Positions 8,446 through 16,780 of a DNA stretch of 64,000 nucleotides are shown one piece after another. The notes below the pieces were generated by a model. The model ran no database searches and was not told the DNA's origin. It was given only the letters and a program-made list of their open reading frames with translations. How positions within the stretch are numbered: position 1 is the stretch's first letter; each line of letters starts with the position of its first letter. The DNA lies in NCBI RefSeq assembly GCF_024345535.1, contig NZ_JAGQBH010000002.1:372001-436000 (forward strand). Direction: 5' to 3'. Source of the stretch: Cyanobium sp. N.Huapi 1H5. GTDB lineage: Bacteria; Cyanobacteriota; Cyanobacteriia; PCC-6307; Cyanobiaceae. The position numbers and the translations under genes are program-made.

Positions 8446-9270
8446 TCAATAGGCGCGGGTGGGCGACTGCAGGCTGACGCTCCGCACCGCTGGCCGGCTG
8501 CCCAGCCAGGCGGCGGCCGCGCTGGCGAAGGCCTCGGCGGGGCCGGTGACACAGAAGCGGGTGCGCTGCAGGGGCGGCCGCACCGACTCCCCCGCCTGAT
8601 CCACCTCGGGGGAATCCCCCAGGCTGGCCAGCAGCGGTCCGAGACGCTGGGCGGCGGCGAGGGCCGGGTCCACCAGCTGCACATCGGGGGGAAGCAGCTC
8701 GGCCAGCAGGGCCCGCAGCAACGGGTAGTGGGTGCAGCCCAGCACGATCGTGTCCACGTTCGCCGCCAGCAGCGGGGCCAGATAGCCGGCGGCGGCGGCC
8801 CGCAGCTCCGGAGCCTGCAGATCGCCCGCCTCGATCAGGGGCACGAAGGCGGGGCAGCCCACCTCCAGCACCCGGGCCGAGGGGCGGCAGGCCTGGATCG
8901 AGCGCCGGTAGGCGCCGCTGGCGGCGGTGGCCGGGGTGGCCAGCACCCCGACGTGATCGCTGGTCAGCTCGCTGGCCAGGCTGTCGATCAGCCCCACCAC
9001 CGGCACGCCCGCTTCCGCCACCGCCACGTCGAGGGCCAGGGCATTGGAGGTGTTGCAGGCCATCACCAGCACCCCCACCCCCTGGAGCCGCAGCCAGTGC
9101 ACCACCTCCGAGGCGATCGCGCGGATCTCCTCCTTCGAGCGCTGGCCATAAGGGACCCGGGCCGTGTCGCCCAGGTAGAGGCAGGGGGAGTGGGGATAGA
9201 GGGCATGGACCTGGCGCAGCACGGTCAGGCCCCCCAGGCCGCTGTCGAACAGGCCGACGAGGAGGCTCAA
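8446..9270 (-). CDS. murI: Glutamate racemase
   Basis: A 274-residue enzyme making D-glutamate for peptidoglycan. Both catalytic cysteines are seen, in V-M-A-C-N-T-S-N-A (about residue 70) and L-G-C-T-H-Y-P-L (about 182), with the N-terminal G-L-F-D-S-G-L-G-G-L-T motif. The start overlaps the end of the upstream amidase gene by four bases (ATGA), so two cell-wall genes are translationally coupled. Confidence 0.96.
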   Translation of the reverse strand: MSLLVGLFDSGLGGLTVLRQVHALYPHSPCLYLGDTARVPYGQRSKEEIRAIASEVVHWLRLQGVGVLVMACNTSNALALDVAVAEAGVPVVGLIDSLASELTSDHVGVLATPATAASGAYRRSIQACRPSARVLEVGCPAFVPLIEAGDLQAPELRAAAAGYLAPLLAANVDTIVLGCTHYPLLRALLAELLPPDVQLVDPALAAAQRLGPLLASLGDSPEVDQAGESVRPPLQRTRFCVTGPAEAFASAAAAWLGSRPAVRSVSLQSPTRAY

Positions 9271-10373
9271 GAGGCCCCCTGGAGAAAGTCGAGGATGCCG
9301 GCGGAGATCGCCACGGCCATCCGGCGCCGGAAATTGGGGTCGGCCAGGCGCGGGGCGTCGATGCGTCCGGTGACGAAGCCCATCTCGGCGAGGGCCGCCG
9401 GCATCACCGTGCGGCGGATCACGAAGAACCGTCCCGGGCGGGCGCCACGGTCGGGCGTGCCGGGCGAGATCGCCATGATCCGCGACTGGATCGCCTGGGC
9501 CAGCCGCTGGGAGCTGCCCGACTGGAAATAGAACGTCTCGACGCCGTTCACGTCGGGGCGGGCCATGCTCAGGGCGTTGGCATGGATGCTGACGAAGACG
9601 TCGGCGTTGCTGCTGTTGGCCAGGGACACCCGCGGCGGCAGGTCGACGTCCACCTCCGAGGTGCGGGTCATCAGCACCTGCACCCCCCGGGCCTGGAGCA
9701 ACTGGGCCACCTGCAGGCTCACGTCCAGCACCACATCGGTCTCCCGCAGCCCGCCAATCCCCACGGCCCCCGGATCGGGGCCGCCGTGGCCGGGGTCGAT
9801 CACCACCCGGAAGCGGCCCCGGGGCACCACGGGCAACCCGTCAGCGGAGATGGGGCGGCCGGAGGTGGCCCGGCCGCTGCTGCCGAAGCCGGTGGGGCGG
9901 GAGGCGGTCCAGCTGGAGGTGGGCGCGTCCATGTCCCCCTCGCCGACGTTGCGGGTGAAGCCGCTCAGGGGCAGGCCGGTGAGGGAGAGGCGCCAGCGGT
10001 CGCGGGCCGTGCCCACCAGGCGCAGCTGCCGGGGATCGAGGCGGGTGCCGGGCCTGAATTCGAGCACCAGCCGGGTGGTGCCGGGATCGGGCCGGCCGAT
10101 GCGCACCTCCCGCACCAGGCCGCCGACGGGAACTGAGCGGCTGCGCTGGGGAGCACCCGGCAGATCCACCCACACCCGGGGCCCGGTGACGCCGGAGCCC
10201 TCCTCGTAGAAGGCCTGCAGCCGCACCCCCGGGGAGGTGCGCAGTTCCAGCACCCCCTCCCGGCTCAGGCGCCAGGCCGACAGGGCACTCGCCGCCCTGG
10301 CCGGAAGGGCCCCGAGCACCAGGGGCAGGGTCAGCAACCAGGCGAATCGCGCCGCACGCACTCCCATCACCAC
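9267..10373 (-). CDS. N-acetylmuramoyl-L-alanine amidase with AMIN domain
   Basis: A 368-residue periplasmic amidase cleaving the muramic acid-peptide bond during septal splitting. It has a signal peptide (about 1-27, ending A-R-A-A-S), an AMIN targeting domain (about 30-130), a Ser/Thr-rich linker, and a zinc amidase_3 domain from about 185: D-P-G-H-G-G (Zn His), R-E-T-D-V (Zn Glu) and S-I-H-A-N (Zn His), with a late catalytic-type Glu in A-E-M-G-F. It precedes murI in the same transcription unit. AmiC-like, but the exact subgroup is uncertain. Confidence 0.92.
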   Translation of the reverse strand: MVMGVRAARFAWLLTLPLVLGALPARAASALSAWRLSREGVLELRTSPGVRLQAFYEEGSGVTGPRVWVDLPGAPQRSRSVPVGGLVREVRIGRPDPGTTRLVLEFRPGTRLDPRQLRLVGTARDRWRLSLTGLPLSGFTRNVGEGDMDAPTSSWTASRPTGFGSSGRATSGRPISADGLPVVPRGRFRVVIDPGHGGPDPGAVGIGGLRETDVVLDVSLQVAQLLQARGVQVLMTRTSEVDVDLPPRVSLANSSNADVFVSIHANALSMARPDVNGVETFYFQSGSSQRLAQAIQSRIMAISPGTPDRGARPGRFFVIRRTVMPAALAEMGFVTGRIDAPRLADPNFRRRMAVAISAGILDFLQGAS

Positions 10374-11192
10374 TCAGAACAACGCCGGATGGCGGTGCTG
10401 AAGGCTCGGCATCTGGGTACGGACCCTGGCCTCGTGGGCCATGTCGACCGGGGCCATCGCCAGGCCCGGCTCCACGCCCGCATCCGCCATCACGGTGCCC
10501 CAGGGGTCAATCACCAGGGCATGGCCGTGGGTCTGGCGGCGACCGTAGTGGAGGCCCGTCTGGGCGGGGGCCAGCACGTAGGCGGTGTTCTCGATGGCCC
10601 GGGCCTGGAGCAGCACCTGCCAGTGGTCCTTGCCGGTGTAGGCGGTGAAGGCCGCCGGGATCATCAGCAGCTGGGCCCCGGAACCGGCCAGCTGGCGGTA
10701 GAGCTCGGGGAAGCGCACGTCGTAACAGATCGACAGGCCGACCCGGCACAGGCCCGGCACATCGACCACCGGCGGCGGCTCGTGGCCGGGCTGCACCGTG
10801 GCCGACTCCCGGTAGGTGATCCCGTCCGGCAGGTCCACATCAAAGAGGTGGATCTTGTCGTAGCGGGCCAGGAGCTGGCCTTCCCGGCCCACCAGTTCGG
10901 CGCGGTTGAAGGTCTGGCCCTCGCCGGCCGGCACCGGGAAGCCGCCCCCCAGCAGGGTGACCTGGTAGCGGCGCGCCATCGTGACCAGGAAGCGGCTGCA
11001 GCGCTCGGCCAGGATCGGTGCCAGCTCCAGCCGGCGGGCGTCATCGCCCATGAAGGCGAAGTTCTCCGGCAGGCCGACCAGGTCGGCGCCGCGGCGGGCG
11101 GCCAGCTCGATCAGCTCCTCGGCCGCCGAGAAATTGGCGTCCGGGTCCGGCGTGCTGGTGAGTTGCAGGGCCGCCGCCAGAAAACTGCTCAC
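10374..11192 (-). CDS. Nitrilase-superfamily carbon-nitrogen hydrolase (Nit-like)
   Basis: A 272-residue cytoplasmic amidase. The Glu-Lys-Cys catalytic triad is seen as E43 (L-P-E-N-F), K113 (Y-D-K-I-H-L-F) and C156 (S-I-C-Y-D-V-R-F-P-E). The F-D-V-D-L-P sequence after the Lys and the R-F-P-E-L-Y after the Cys are typical of the Nit1/Nit2 branch, whose members hydrolyse deaminated glutathione or omega-amides. This substrate is an inference from the family. It ends only a base before the amidase start, so co-transcription is likely. Confidence 0.88.
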   Translation of the reverse strand: MSSFLAAALQLTSTPDPDANFSAAEELIELAARRGADLVGLPENFAFMGDDARRLELAPILAERCSRFLVTMARRYQVTLLGGGFPVPAGEGQTFNRAELVGREGQLLARYDKIHLFDVDLPDGITYRESATVQPGHEPPPVVDVPGLCRVGLSICYDVRFPELYRQLAGSGAQLLMIPAAFTAYTGKDHWQVLLQARAIENTAYVLAPAQTGLHYGRRQTHGHALVIDPWGTVMADAGVEPGLAMAPVDMAHEARVRTQMPSLQHRHPALF

Positions 11193-11253
11193 CGCCGGAC
11201 CGCTCCAAGACCGGCGAATCGTAAGGGAGCCGCCAAGGGGGGCAAGGAGGGGC

Positions 11254-12009
11254 TCAACTGGCCCTCAGCACCCCGGGTTCGGCCTGGATCGGCACGATCT
11301 CGAGACTGTCGACCGCGGCGCAGCAGGCGAAGTCGGCGTCATGGTTGCCCAGCCCGATCAGCCGCTGGCCATGGCTGGCGCTGCGCAGGCAGGTCTCGGT
11401 GTCATGGCGCCACTGCTGCCAGAGGGCGAGGGCCGCCAGCATCTCGTCGTTGGCACAGCGGACCCCCATGTGGGGCGCCACCGCCTGCTCGATGGCCGCC
11501 GAGGCCACCGCCCCCGCCGCCAGGCTGTCCTCGAGGGAGTAATCCCCCTCCCAGCCGCTGCCGACGATCCAGACCCGCAGGGCCTGGCGCTCGATCAGCC
11601 GCCGGGCCACGGCGGTGCGGTTGGGCAGGCAGGCGGTCAGCAGCAGGGGCACGTCCCGGACCCGGTCGAGGGAACGGGTGCCGTTGGTGGTGCTCAGGAA
11701 GATGCGCTTGCTCTCCACCCGCTCCCGGGTCACCGCCAGGGGGGAGTTGCCCAGGTCGTAGCCCTCCACGCGCTTGCCGCCGCGCTCGCCGGCCCGCAGC
11801 CGCCGGGCGGCCGGCCAGCCGGCGGCGGCGTCCTCCAGGCTGCCGAGGTCGGCGAAGGCCTGGATCGCCTCAGCCCCGTTCTCCAGGGCCCAGGCGATCG
11901 TGGTGGTGGCCCGCAGCACGTCGATGACCACGGCGGCGTCCGGGCCGTCCTCTTCGGGGGGCAGCAGGGGAGGAACCGCTTCGGAGGTGTGGAAATAAGA
12001 GAGCAGCAC
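11254..12009 (-). CDS. comB: ComB/2-phosphosulfolactate phosphatase family protein
   Basis: A 251-residue member of the ComB family (Mg-dependent phosphatase), named for the archaeal coenzyme M pathway. Typical features are [12 protein letters not shown] near the N-terminus, a G-Y-D-L-G-N-S-P motif, S-T-T-N-G-T-R and a C-terminal N-H-D-A-D-F-A segment. Cyanobacteria do not make coenzyme M, so the physiological substrate here is unknown and the gene name only reflects family membership. Confidence 0.85.
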   Translation of the reverse strand: MLLSYFHTSEAVPPLLPPEEDGPDAAVVIDVLRATTTIAWALENGAEAIQAFADLGSLEDAAAGWPAARRLRAGERGGKRVEGYDLGNSPLAVTRERVESKRIFLSTTNGTRSLDRVRDVPLLLTACLPNRTAVARRLIERQALRVWIVGSGWEGDYSLEDSLAAGAVASAAIEQAVAPHMGVRCANDEMLAALALWQQWRHDTETCLRSASHGQRLIGLGNHDADFACCAAVDSLEIVPIQAEPGVLRAS

Positions 12010-12069
12010 GGAACGCGATCGTCACGGGGGTGCGTCACAGTAGGCAGCAGCTCGACGGCGCAGGACGAC

Positions 12070-13650
12070 GTGGCGGGGGTGGTGGCAGACGGGATCGGCA
12101 AAGCCCTGGGGCGGCAGCGCAATCTGCGCGATTTCATGGGCCTGCTCGAGAGGCGCGGCCAGCTGCGGCGCATCACGGCGCCGGTGGATCCGGACCTGGA
12201 ACTGGCGGCGATCGCCGACCGGGTGCTGGCCATGGGTGGGCCGGCCCTGCTGTTCGAGAACGTCATCGGCTCCCCCATGCCGGTGGCGGTGAACCTGATG
12301 GGCACCGTGGAACGGGTGCTCTGGAGCATGGGCATGGAGCGGCCCGAGGAGCTCGAGGCCCTCGGGGAGAAGCTGGCCCTGCTGCAGCAGCCCCGGCCCC
12401 CGAAGGGTCTCAAGGAGGTGATGAAGTTCGGCGGCGTGTTCTGGGACCTGGTGCGGGCCCGGCCCGACCTCGACCTCACCCCCCCCTGCCACCAGCAGGT
12501 GCTGCGGGACGAGCAGGTGAATCTGGAGCGTCTGCCCCTGCTGCGCCCCTGGCCGGGGGATGCGGGCGGGGTGATCACCCTGGGGCTGGTGATCACCAAG
12601 GACCCGGAGACCGGGGTCCCGAACGTCGGCGTCTACCGGCTGCAGCGCCAGTCGATCAACACGGCCACCGTCCACTGGCTGAGCGTGCGGGGCGGGGCCC
12701 GGCACCTGCGCAAGGCGGCGGCCCTGGGCCGCAAGCTGGAGGTGGCGGTGGCCATCGGCGTCCATCCGCTGCTGGTGATGGCGGCGGCCACGCCGATCCC
12801 TGTGCAGCTGAGCGAATGGCTGTTCGCCGGCCTCTACGCCGGAGAGGGGGTGCGGCTGGCCCGCTGCAAGACCCTGGATCTGGAGGTGCCCTCCCACAGC
12901 GAGGTGGTGCTGGAGGGCACGATCACGCCCGGCGAAGTGCTCCCGGACGGCCCCTGCGGCGACCACATGGGCTTCTACGGCGGCGAGGAGGACTCGCCCC
13001 TGGTGCGCTTCCACTGCGTCACCCAGCGCCGTGACCCCATCTTCCTGACCACCTTCAGCGGCCGTCCGCCGAAGGAGGAGGCGATGCTGGCGATCGCCCT
13101 GAACCGCATCTACACGCCGATCCTGCGCCAGCAGATTCCGGAGATCGTCGATTTCTTCCTGCCCATGGAGGGCCTCAGCTACAAGCTGGCGGTCATCGCC
13201 ATCGACAAGGCCTACCCGGGGCAGGCCAAGCGGGCGGCCATGGCCTTCTGGAGCGCCCTGCCCCAGTTCACCTACACCAAGTTCGTGGTGGTGGTCGACA
13301 AGTCGATCGCGATCCGCGACCCCCGCCAGGTGATCTGGGCGATCAGCGCCCAGGTGGATCCCCAGCGGGATCTGTTCGTGCTGGAGGACACCCCGTTCGA
13401 CTCGCTCGACTTCGCCAGCGAGCGGCTGGGGCTCGGCGGCCGGCTTGCCATCGACGCCACCACCAAGATCGGCCCGGAGAAACGGCACGACTGGGGCCAG
13501 GCCCTGGGCCGGGATGCCGCCCTCGAGGCCCGGGTGGACGGCCGCTGGAGCGAGCTGGGCCTCGACGATCTGGGCCGCGGCGAGCCCGATCCCGCCCTGT
13601 TCGGCTACACCCTGGAGCACGTGCTGGAGCGCCTCGCGGCCGGCCGCTGA
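12070..13650 (+). CDS. ubiD: UbiD-family decarboxylase
   Basis: A prenylated-FMN dependent aromatic acid decarboxylase of about 526 residues. Visible: L-R-D-F near the N-terminus, R-G-Q-L-R-R-I, the cofactor/catalytic-region sequence from P-C-G-D-H-M-G-F-Y and the Y-K-L-A-V-I-A-I-D-K-A-Y-P-G stretch. In cyanobacteria UbiD acts on the 4-hydroxybenzoate ring on the way to plastoquinone. The start is uncertain: GTG at 12070 or 12082, or ATG at 12136. The upstream in-frame extension to 10981 crosses two antisense genes and is rejected. Its stop overlaps the Rrf2 gene start (TGATG). Confidence 0.9.
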   Translation: MAGVVADGIGKALGRQRNLRDFMGLLERRGQLRRITAPVDPDLELAAIADRVLAMGGPALLFENVIGSPMPVAVNLMGTVERVLWSMGMERPEELEALGEKLALLQQPRPPKGLKEVMKFGGVFWDLVRARPDLDLTPPCHQQVLRDEQVNLERLPLLRPWPGDAGGVITLGLVITKDPETGVPNVGVYRLQRQSINTATVHWLSVRGGARHLRKAAALGRKLEVAVAIGVHPLLVMAAATPIPVQLSEWLFAGLYAGEGVRLARCKTLDLEVPSHSEVVLEGTITPGEVLPDGPCGDHMGFYGGEEDSPLVRFHCVTQRRDPIFLTTFSGRPPKEEAMLAIALNRIYTPILRQQIPEIVDFFLPMEGLSYKLAVIAIDKAYPGQAKRAAMAFWSALPQFTYTKFVVVVDKSIAIRDPRQVIWAISAQVDPQRDLFVLEDTPFDSLDFASERLGLGGRLAIDATTKIGPEKRHDWGQALGRDAALEARVDGRWSELGLDDLGRGEPDPALFGYTLEHVLERLAAGR

Positions 13651-14096
13651 TGCTGCGCCGCAGCGGCATCTACGCCCTCAAGGCCCTCCTGGAGCTGGCC
13701 CTCGACCCGCCACGCTGGCAGTCGGTGAGCGCCCTGGCCGAAGCCCAGGACCTGCCCGGCCCGATGCTGGAGCAGCTGATGCTCAAGCTCCGCCGGGCCG
13801 CCCTTGTGGAGGCCCGCCGGGGCCGGCAAGGGGGCTACCGGCTGCGGCGCCCGCCCGCCGAGGTGCCCCTGGCGGCGATCCTGGCGGCGGTGGAGACCCC
13901 GGCCGGCAGCCTGATCGCCCTGGGAGATGGCGAGGAGGACCCCCGGCCCAGCGACCGGGTGACCCGGGTGCTGAACCGCCGGCTGGTGCAGGCCCTGGAG
14001 CGGGAACTGGACCAGCTGACCCTGGAGGACCTGCTGTTCGACCTGCGCAGCGCCCGGGCCGCCTTCAGCGAATCGGGGGGCCTGCTGCTGGGCTGA
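13650..14096 (+). CDS. Rrf2-family transcriptional regulator
   Basis: A 148-residue DNA-binding protein with the Rrf2 winged-helix start (R-x-x-x-Y-A-L-x-A-L-L-E-L-A), the helix-turn-helix region L-A-E-A-Q-D-L-P-x-x-x-L-E-Q-L-M, and the wing R-G-R-x-G-G-Y-R-L-x-R-P. There is no cysteine at all, so it cannot carry the IscR-type iron-sulfur cluster and must sense something else, if anything. One-base overlap with ubiD suggests co-transcription. Targets cannot be deduced. The 3' end overlaps the convergent methyltransferase gene by about 32 bases. Confidence 0.85.
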   Translation: MLRRSGIYALKALLELALDPPRWQSVSALAEAQDLPGPMLEQLMLKLRRAALVEARRGRQGGYRLRRPPAEVPLAAILAAVETPAGSLIALGDGEEDPRPSDRVTRVLNRRLVQALERELDQLTLEDLLFDLRSARAAFSESGGLLLG

Positions 14097-14850
14097 GGCC
14101 GGCCACACCGATGAACATGACCGCCAGGTCGTGGTCGAAGCCGACCTGGAAACCGCCGGTTCGGCGGTAGTGGATCAGCCGGCCGAGGGTGCGCAGCGGA
14201 CCCCGGCCGAACAGGTCCATGCCCCGCACCGTGATGGCACCGAAGCCGCTGGCCTCCAGCCAGCGACGCAGTTCCGCCGGGGGCACGAACCGCCGCCAGT
14301 CGTGGACGCCGGCGGGGATCAGCCGCAGCAGTGTCTCCAGCAGCCAGATCATCGTCAGCCGCGAGCGGAAGGTGCGGTTGATGGTGTCGAAACAGAACGT
14401 TCCTCCGGGGGCGAGCACCCTGGCGATCTCGGCGATCACGGCCTCGGGACGATCGACATGCTCCAGCACATCGACGCAGACGACCACATCGAAACTGCCG
14501 GCGGCGAAGGGAAGCGCCTCCGCCCTGCCGACGCGATACTCGATCGCCAGGCCCGAGGCGGACGCGTGGCTGCGGGCCGCCGCGATGCACGGGGAGGAGC
14601 GGTCGATGCCGGTGACCAGGGCGCCGCGACGGGCCAGGAATTCGCAGGTGTAACCGCCGCCGCAACCCACATCCAGCACCCTCAGATTCCGCCAGTCGGA
14701 AATGAACCGATCAAAAAACAGAAAGCGAAGCGGATTGAGTTGGCTGAGGGGAAAGATCGTCGCCGACTCTTCCCACCAGGAGGCCGCCTGCTGATCGTAG
14801 AATGCAAGATTGTTGCGCAGCAAGGTGACGGCAAGGTCGGTCTCGATCAT
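14065..14850 (-). CDS. UbiG-like SAM-dependent O-methyltransferase
   Basis: A 261-residue class I methyltransferase. SAM motif I is V-L-D-V-G-C-G-G-G-Y, preceded by the UbiG-type leader N-N-L-A-F-Y-D and W-W, and followed by G-I-D-R-S, D-V-V-V-C-V-D-V-L-E-H-V and the F-x-F-D-T-I-N-R-T segment. In proteobacteria UbiG methylates ubiquinone precursors; cyanobacteria lack ubiquinone, so the substrate here is more likely another quinol or lipid. The ATG at 14850 (M-I-E-T-D) is preferred to 14889. It is convergent with the Rrf2 gene and its start overlaps the divergent glycosyltransferase. Confidence 0.85.
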   Translation of the reverse strand: MIETDLAVTLLRNNLAFYDQQAASWWEESATIFPLSQLNPLRFLFFDRFISDWRNLRVLDVGCGGGYTCEFLARRGALVTGIDRSSPCIAAARSHASASGLAIEYRVGRAEALPFAAGSFDVVVCVDVLEHVDRPEAVIAEIARVLAPGGTFCFDTINRTFRSRLTMIWLLETLLRLIPAGVHDWRRFVPPAELRRWLEASGFGAITVRGMDLFGRGPLRTLGRLIHYRRTGGFQVGFDHDLAVMFIGVAGLSPAAGPPIR

Positions 14851-15568
14851 TATCCCGACCCTCAACGAAGCCGGCCATCTTGGGCGCACCCTTCAGCAGC
14901 TGGAGATCCTCGATCCGGCGGCCGTTGAGGTGATCGTGGTGGATGGCGGCAGCACCGATGCCACCCTGGCCATCGCCCACGTGCACGGTTGCCGTGTGAT
15001 CCGTTCGCCGCGGCCGGGGCGGGCGGTGCAGATGAACCGGGGGGCGGCGGCGGCCCGCGGCGAGATCCTCTGCTTCCTCCATGCCGACACCCTGGTGCCC
15101 TCGGATCTGGTGCAGCTGGTGAGCGCCACCCTGGCCGACCCGTCCATCAGCGGCGGCGGCTTCCTCGCCCTGATGCGGGGCGCCGAGCGCACCCGCTGGG
15201 GGGTGAGCCTGCACAACGCCCTCAAGACCCACTACGCGGCCCTGCTGTTCCGGCCCCACCGCTACCTGCTGAACGGCTTCCGGGTGCTGTTCGGTGACCA
15301 GGCGATGTTCTGCCGCCGCAGCGACTTCATGCGCTGCGGCGGCTTCGATGAGGGCCTGCCGATCATGGAGGACGCCGATCTCTGCACCCGGCTGGGCCGG
15401 CTGGGCCGCATCCGGCAGCTCAACCGGGTGGTGGAGACCTCCGACCGCCGGGTGGCGCGCTGGGGCTCCTGGAAGGCCACCGGCATCTACCTGGCGATCG
15501 GGCTGCTCTGGGGCCTGGGGGTGCCGGCGGCGCGGCTGAAACGCTTCTACGGCGAGATCAGGGATTGA
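14825..15568 (+). CDS. Family 2 glycosyltransferase (TIGR04283-like)
   Basis: A protein of about 247 residues with the GT-A fold: I-I-I-P-T-L-N-E at the N-terminus, V-V-D-G-G-S-T-D and the metal-binding H-A-D-T (DXD-like) motif. The R-G-A-A-A-A-R-G-E-I-L-C-F-L-H-A-D-T pattern matches TIGR04283, a group found with arsenosugar or other small-molecule sugar enzymes, though the acceptor is unknown. GTG at 14825 is chosen; TTG at 14810 is an alternative. Either way its 5' end overlaps the divergent methyltransferase start. Confidence 0.85.
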   Translation: MTARSVSIIIPTLNEAGHLGRTLQQLEILDPAAVEVIVVDGGSTDATLAIAHVHGCRVIRSPRPGRAVQMNRGAAAARGEILCFLHADTLVPSDLVQLVSATLADPSISGGGFLALMRGAERTRWGVSLHNALKTHYAALLFRPHRYLLNGFRVLFGDQAMFCRRSDFMRCGGFDEGLPIMEDADLCTRLGRLGRIRQLNRVVETSDRRVARWGSWKATGIYLAIGLLWGLGVPAARLKRFYGEIRD

Positions 15569-15599
15569 CGCCAGGCCTCTGGTGCTCGGTAACAGGCGC

Positions 15600-16286
15600 T
15601 CAGCCGTTGAGGGCCCAGTCATAGGGGAGCCAGGCGATGCGGACGTCGGTCGGCAGATCCAGGTCCGGCCGGTGGCGACCCACGTAGGCGGCGATCGAGG
15701 GGGCCACCGCCAGGAAGTCCCGGCGGTACCACTGGAGGATGCGGCTGCAGTGCAGGGTGCGGCGGGCCGGATCGAAGCGCAGCTTCAGGGGGTTCCGCAG
15801 GAACCGGCTCGCGTCCTCCTCCAGCTGCGCCGCGATCCGCTCAGGGTGGTAGGCCTCCGGCCGCAGCAGGGGGCAGCCCCTGGCGGCGCAGACCAGGGCG
15901 AAATGGATCCGGGGGTCGCCGAAGCGGGGCCGCAGCAGGCCGTGCTCAATCCGATCGAGGCTGAGGGGCTGGCCCTGCAGGCTGATCACCGGCCGGGAGA
16001 AGAAAGCCAGGAACGCCGGCCAGTTGGGCACCCCGGCGAGGCTGGGCCGGATCGAGGCCAGCGGCAAGCGGGCCAGCACCTGGCGGATGACCAGGGCGTT
16101 GTAGAGGTTGATCCAGAGAGCCAGCGCCTCGGGTCCCGTGCCGGGATCCGGATCGAAGGGGCGCTGCGCCGCCAGCCAGCCCTCCAGCTCCTCCGCGCCC
16201 TGCCGTTGCCAGGCGGTGTAGTCCACCCGGCCCTCCCCATCGACATGGCGGCGGAGCAGGCCGTCCCAGACGGCGACGTCGATCAT
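15600..16286 (-). CDS. DUF547-containing protein
   Basis: A 228-residue protein of the DUF547 family, seen widely in cyanobacteria and plants. Features are L-W-I-N-L-Y-N-A-L-V-I near 100-110, the R-I-H-F-A-L-V-C-A-A-R-G-C-P motif and a late W-Y-R-R-D-F segment. The conserved Cys and His suggest a cysteine-peptidase-like fold, but activity is unproven. There is no signal peptide. Transcribed away from the next gene. Confidence 0.88.
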   Translation of the reverse strand: MIDVAVWDGLLRRHVDGEGRVDYTAWQRQGAEELEGWLAAQRPFDPDPGTGPEALALWINLYNALVIRQVLARLPLASIRPSLAGVPNWPAFLAFFSRPVISLQGQPLSLDRIEHGLLRPRFGDPRIHFALVCAARGCPLLRPEAYHPERIAAQLEEDASRFLRNPLKLRFDPARRTLHCSRILQWYRRDFLAVAPSIAAYVGRHRPDLDLPTDVRIAWLPYDWALNG

Positions 16287-16383
16287 GGGGCGATCCTTAC
16301 GGGCCCCATCGTTCCACGGCCTTCCCCCGGGGGCTGGTGATCCGTACCCGAATGGCCCGGGAGCGGATTCCTAGGCTGCAGAG

Positions 16384-16713
16384 ATGGTTCCCGCCCCCTC
16401 CCTGCCCGATCCCACCGGCCCCCTGCTGGAGGAGATCCTGGTGCCGCTGCTGCAGGACTACGCCGAGTCCTTCGATCGCGGCCTGCTGCTGCTTGACCAC
16501 TGCCCGGAGACGGTGCTGTCCCTGGCCGACCAGCACCAGCTGCGGGTACGGCTCGACGAAGCACGCCGGTCCCTGGCGGCGGCGCGGGCCCTGCGGGCCG
16601 CCGCCCCCACCCCCATGGGCCTGGCCATGGAGACGATCACCCCCTGGCACCGGCTTGTGGTGGAGGTCTGGAGCCTGTCAGCCAGGTTGCGGGCCGTCGG
16701 CATCCGGCCCTGA
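16384..16713 (+). CDS. Small helical protein, DUF2605-like
   Basis: A 109-residue mostly alpha-helical acidic protein. The layout L-L-E-E-I-L-x-P-L-L-x-D-Y, followed by a long amphipathic helix, resembles DUF2605, a family confined to cyanobacteria with no known role. Family assignment is from pattern only. Confidence 0.65.
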   Translation: MVPAPSLPDPTGPLLEEILVPLLQDYAESFDRGLLLLDHCPETVLSLADQHQLRVRLDEARRSLAAARALRAAAPTPMGLAMETITPWHRLVVEVWSLSARLRAVGIRP

Positions 16714-16780
16714 CTGGGGGCCCTGGCCTTGGGCCCTGAACGGCCGCTCCATAGGATCGCCCCAGTTGGCGCCCTAGCCG

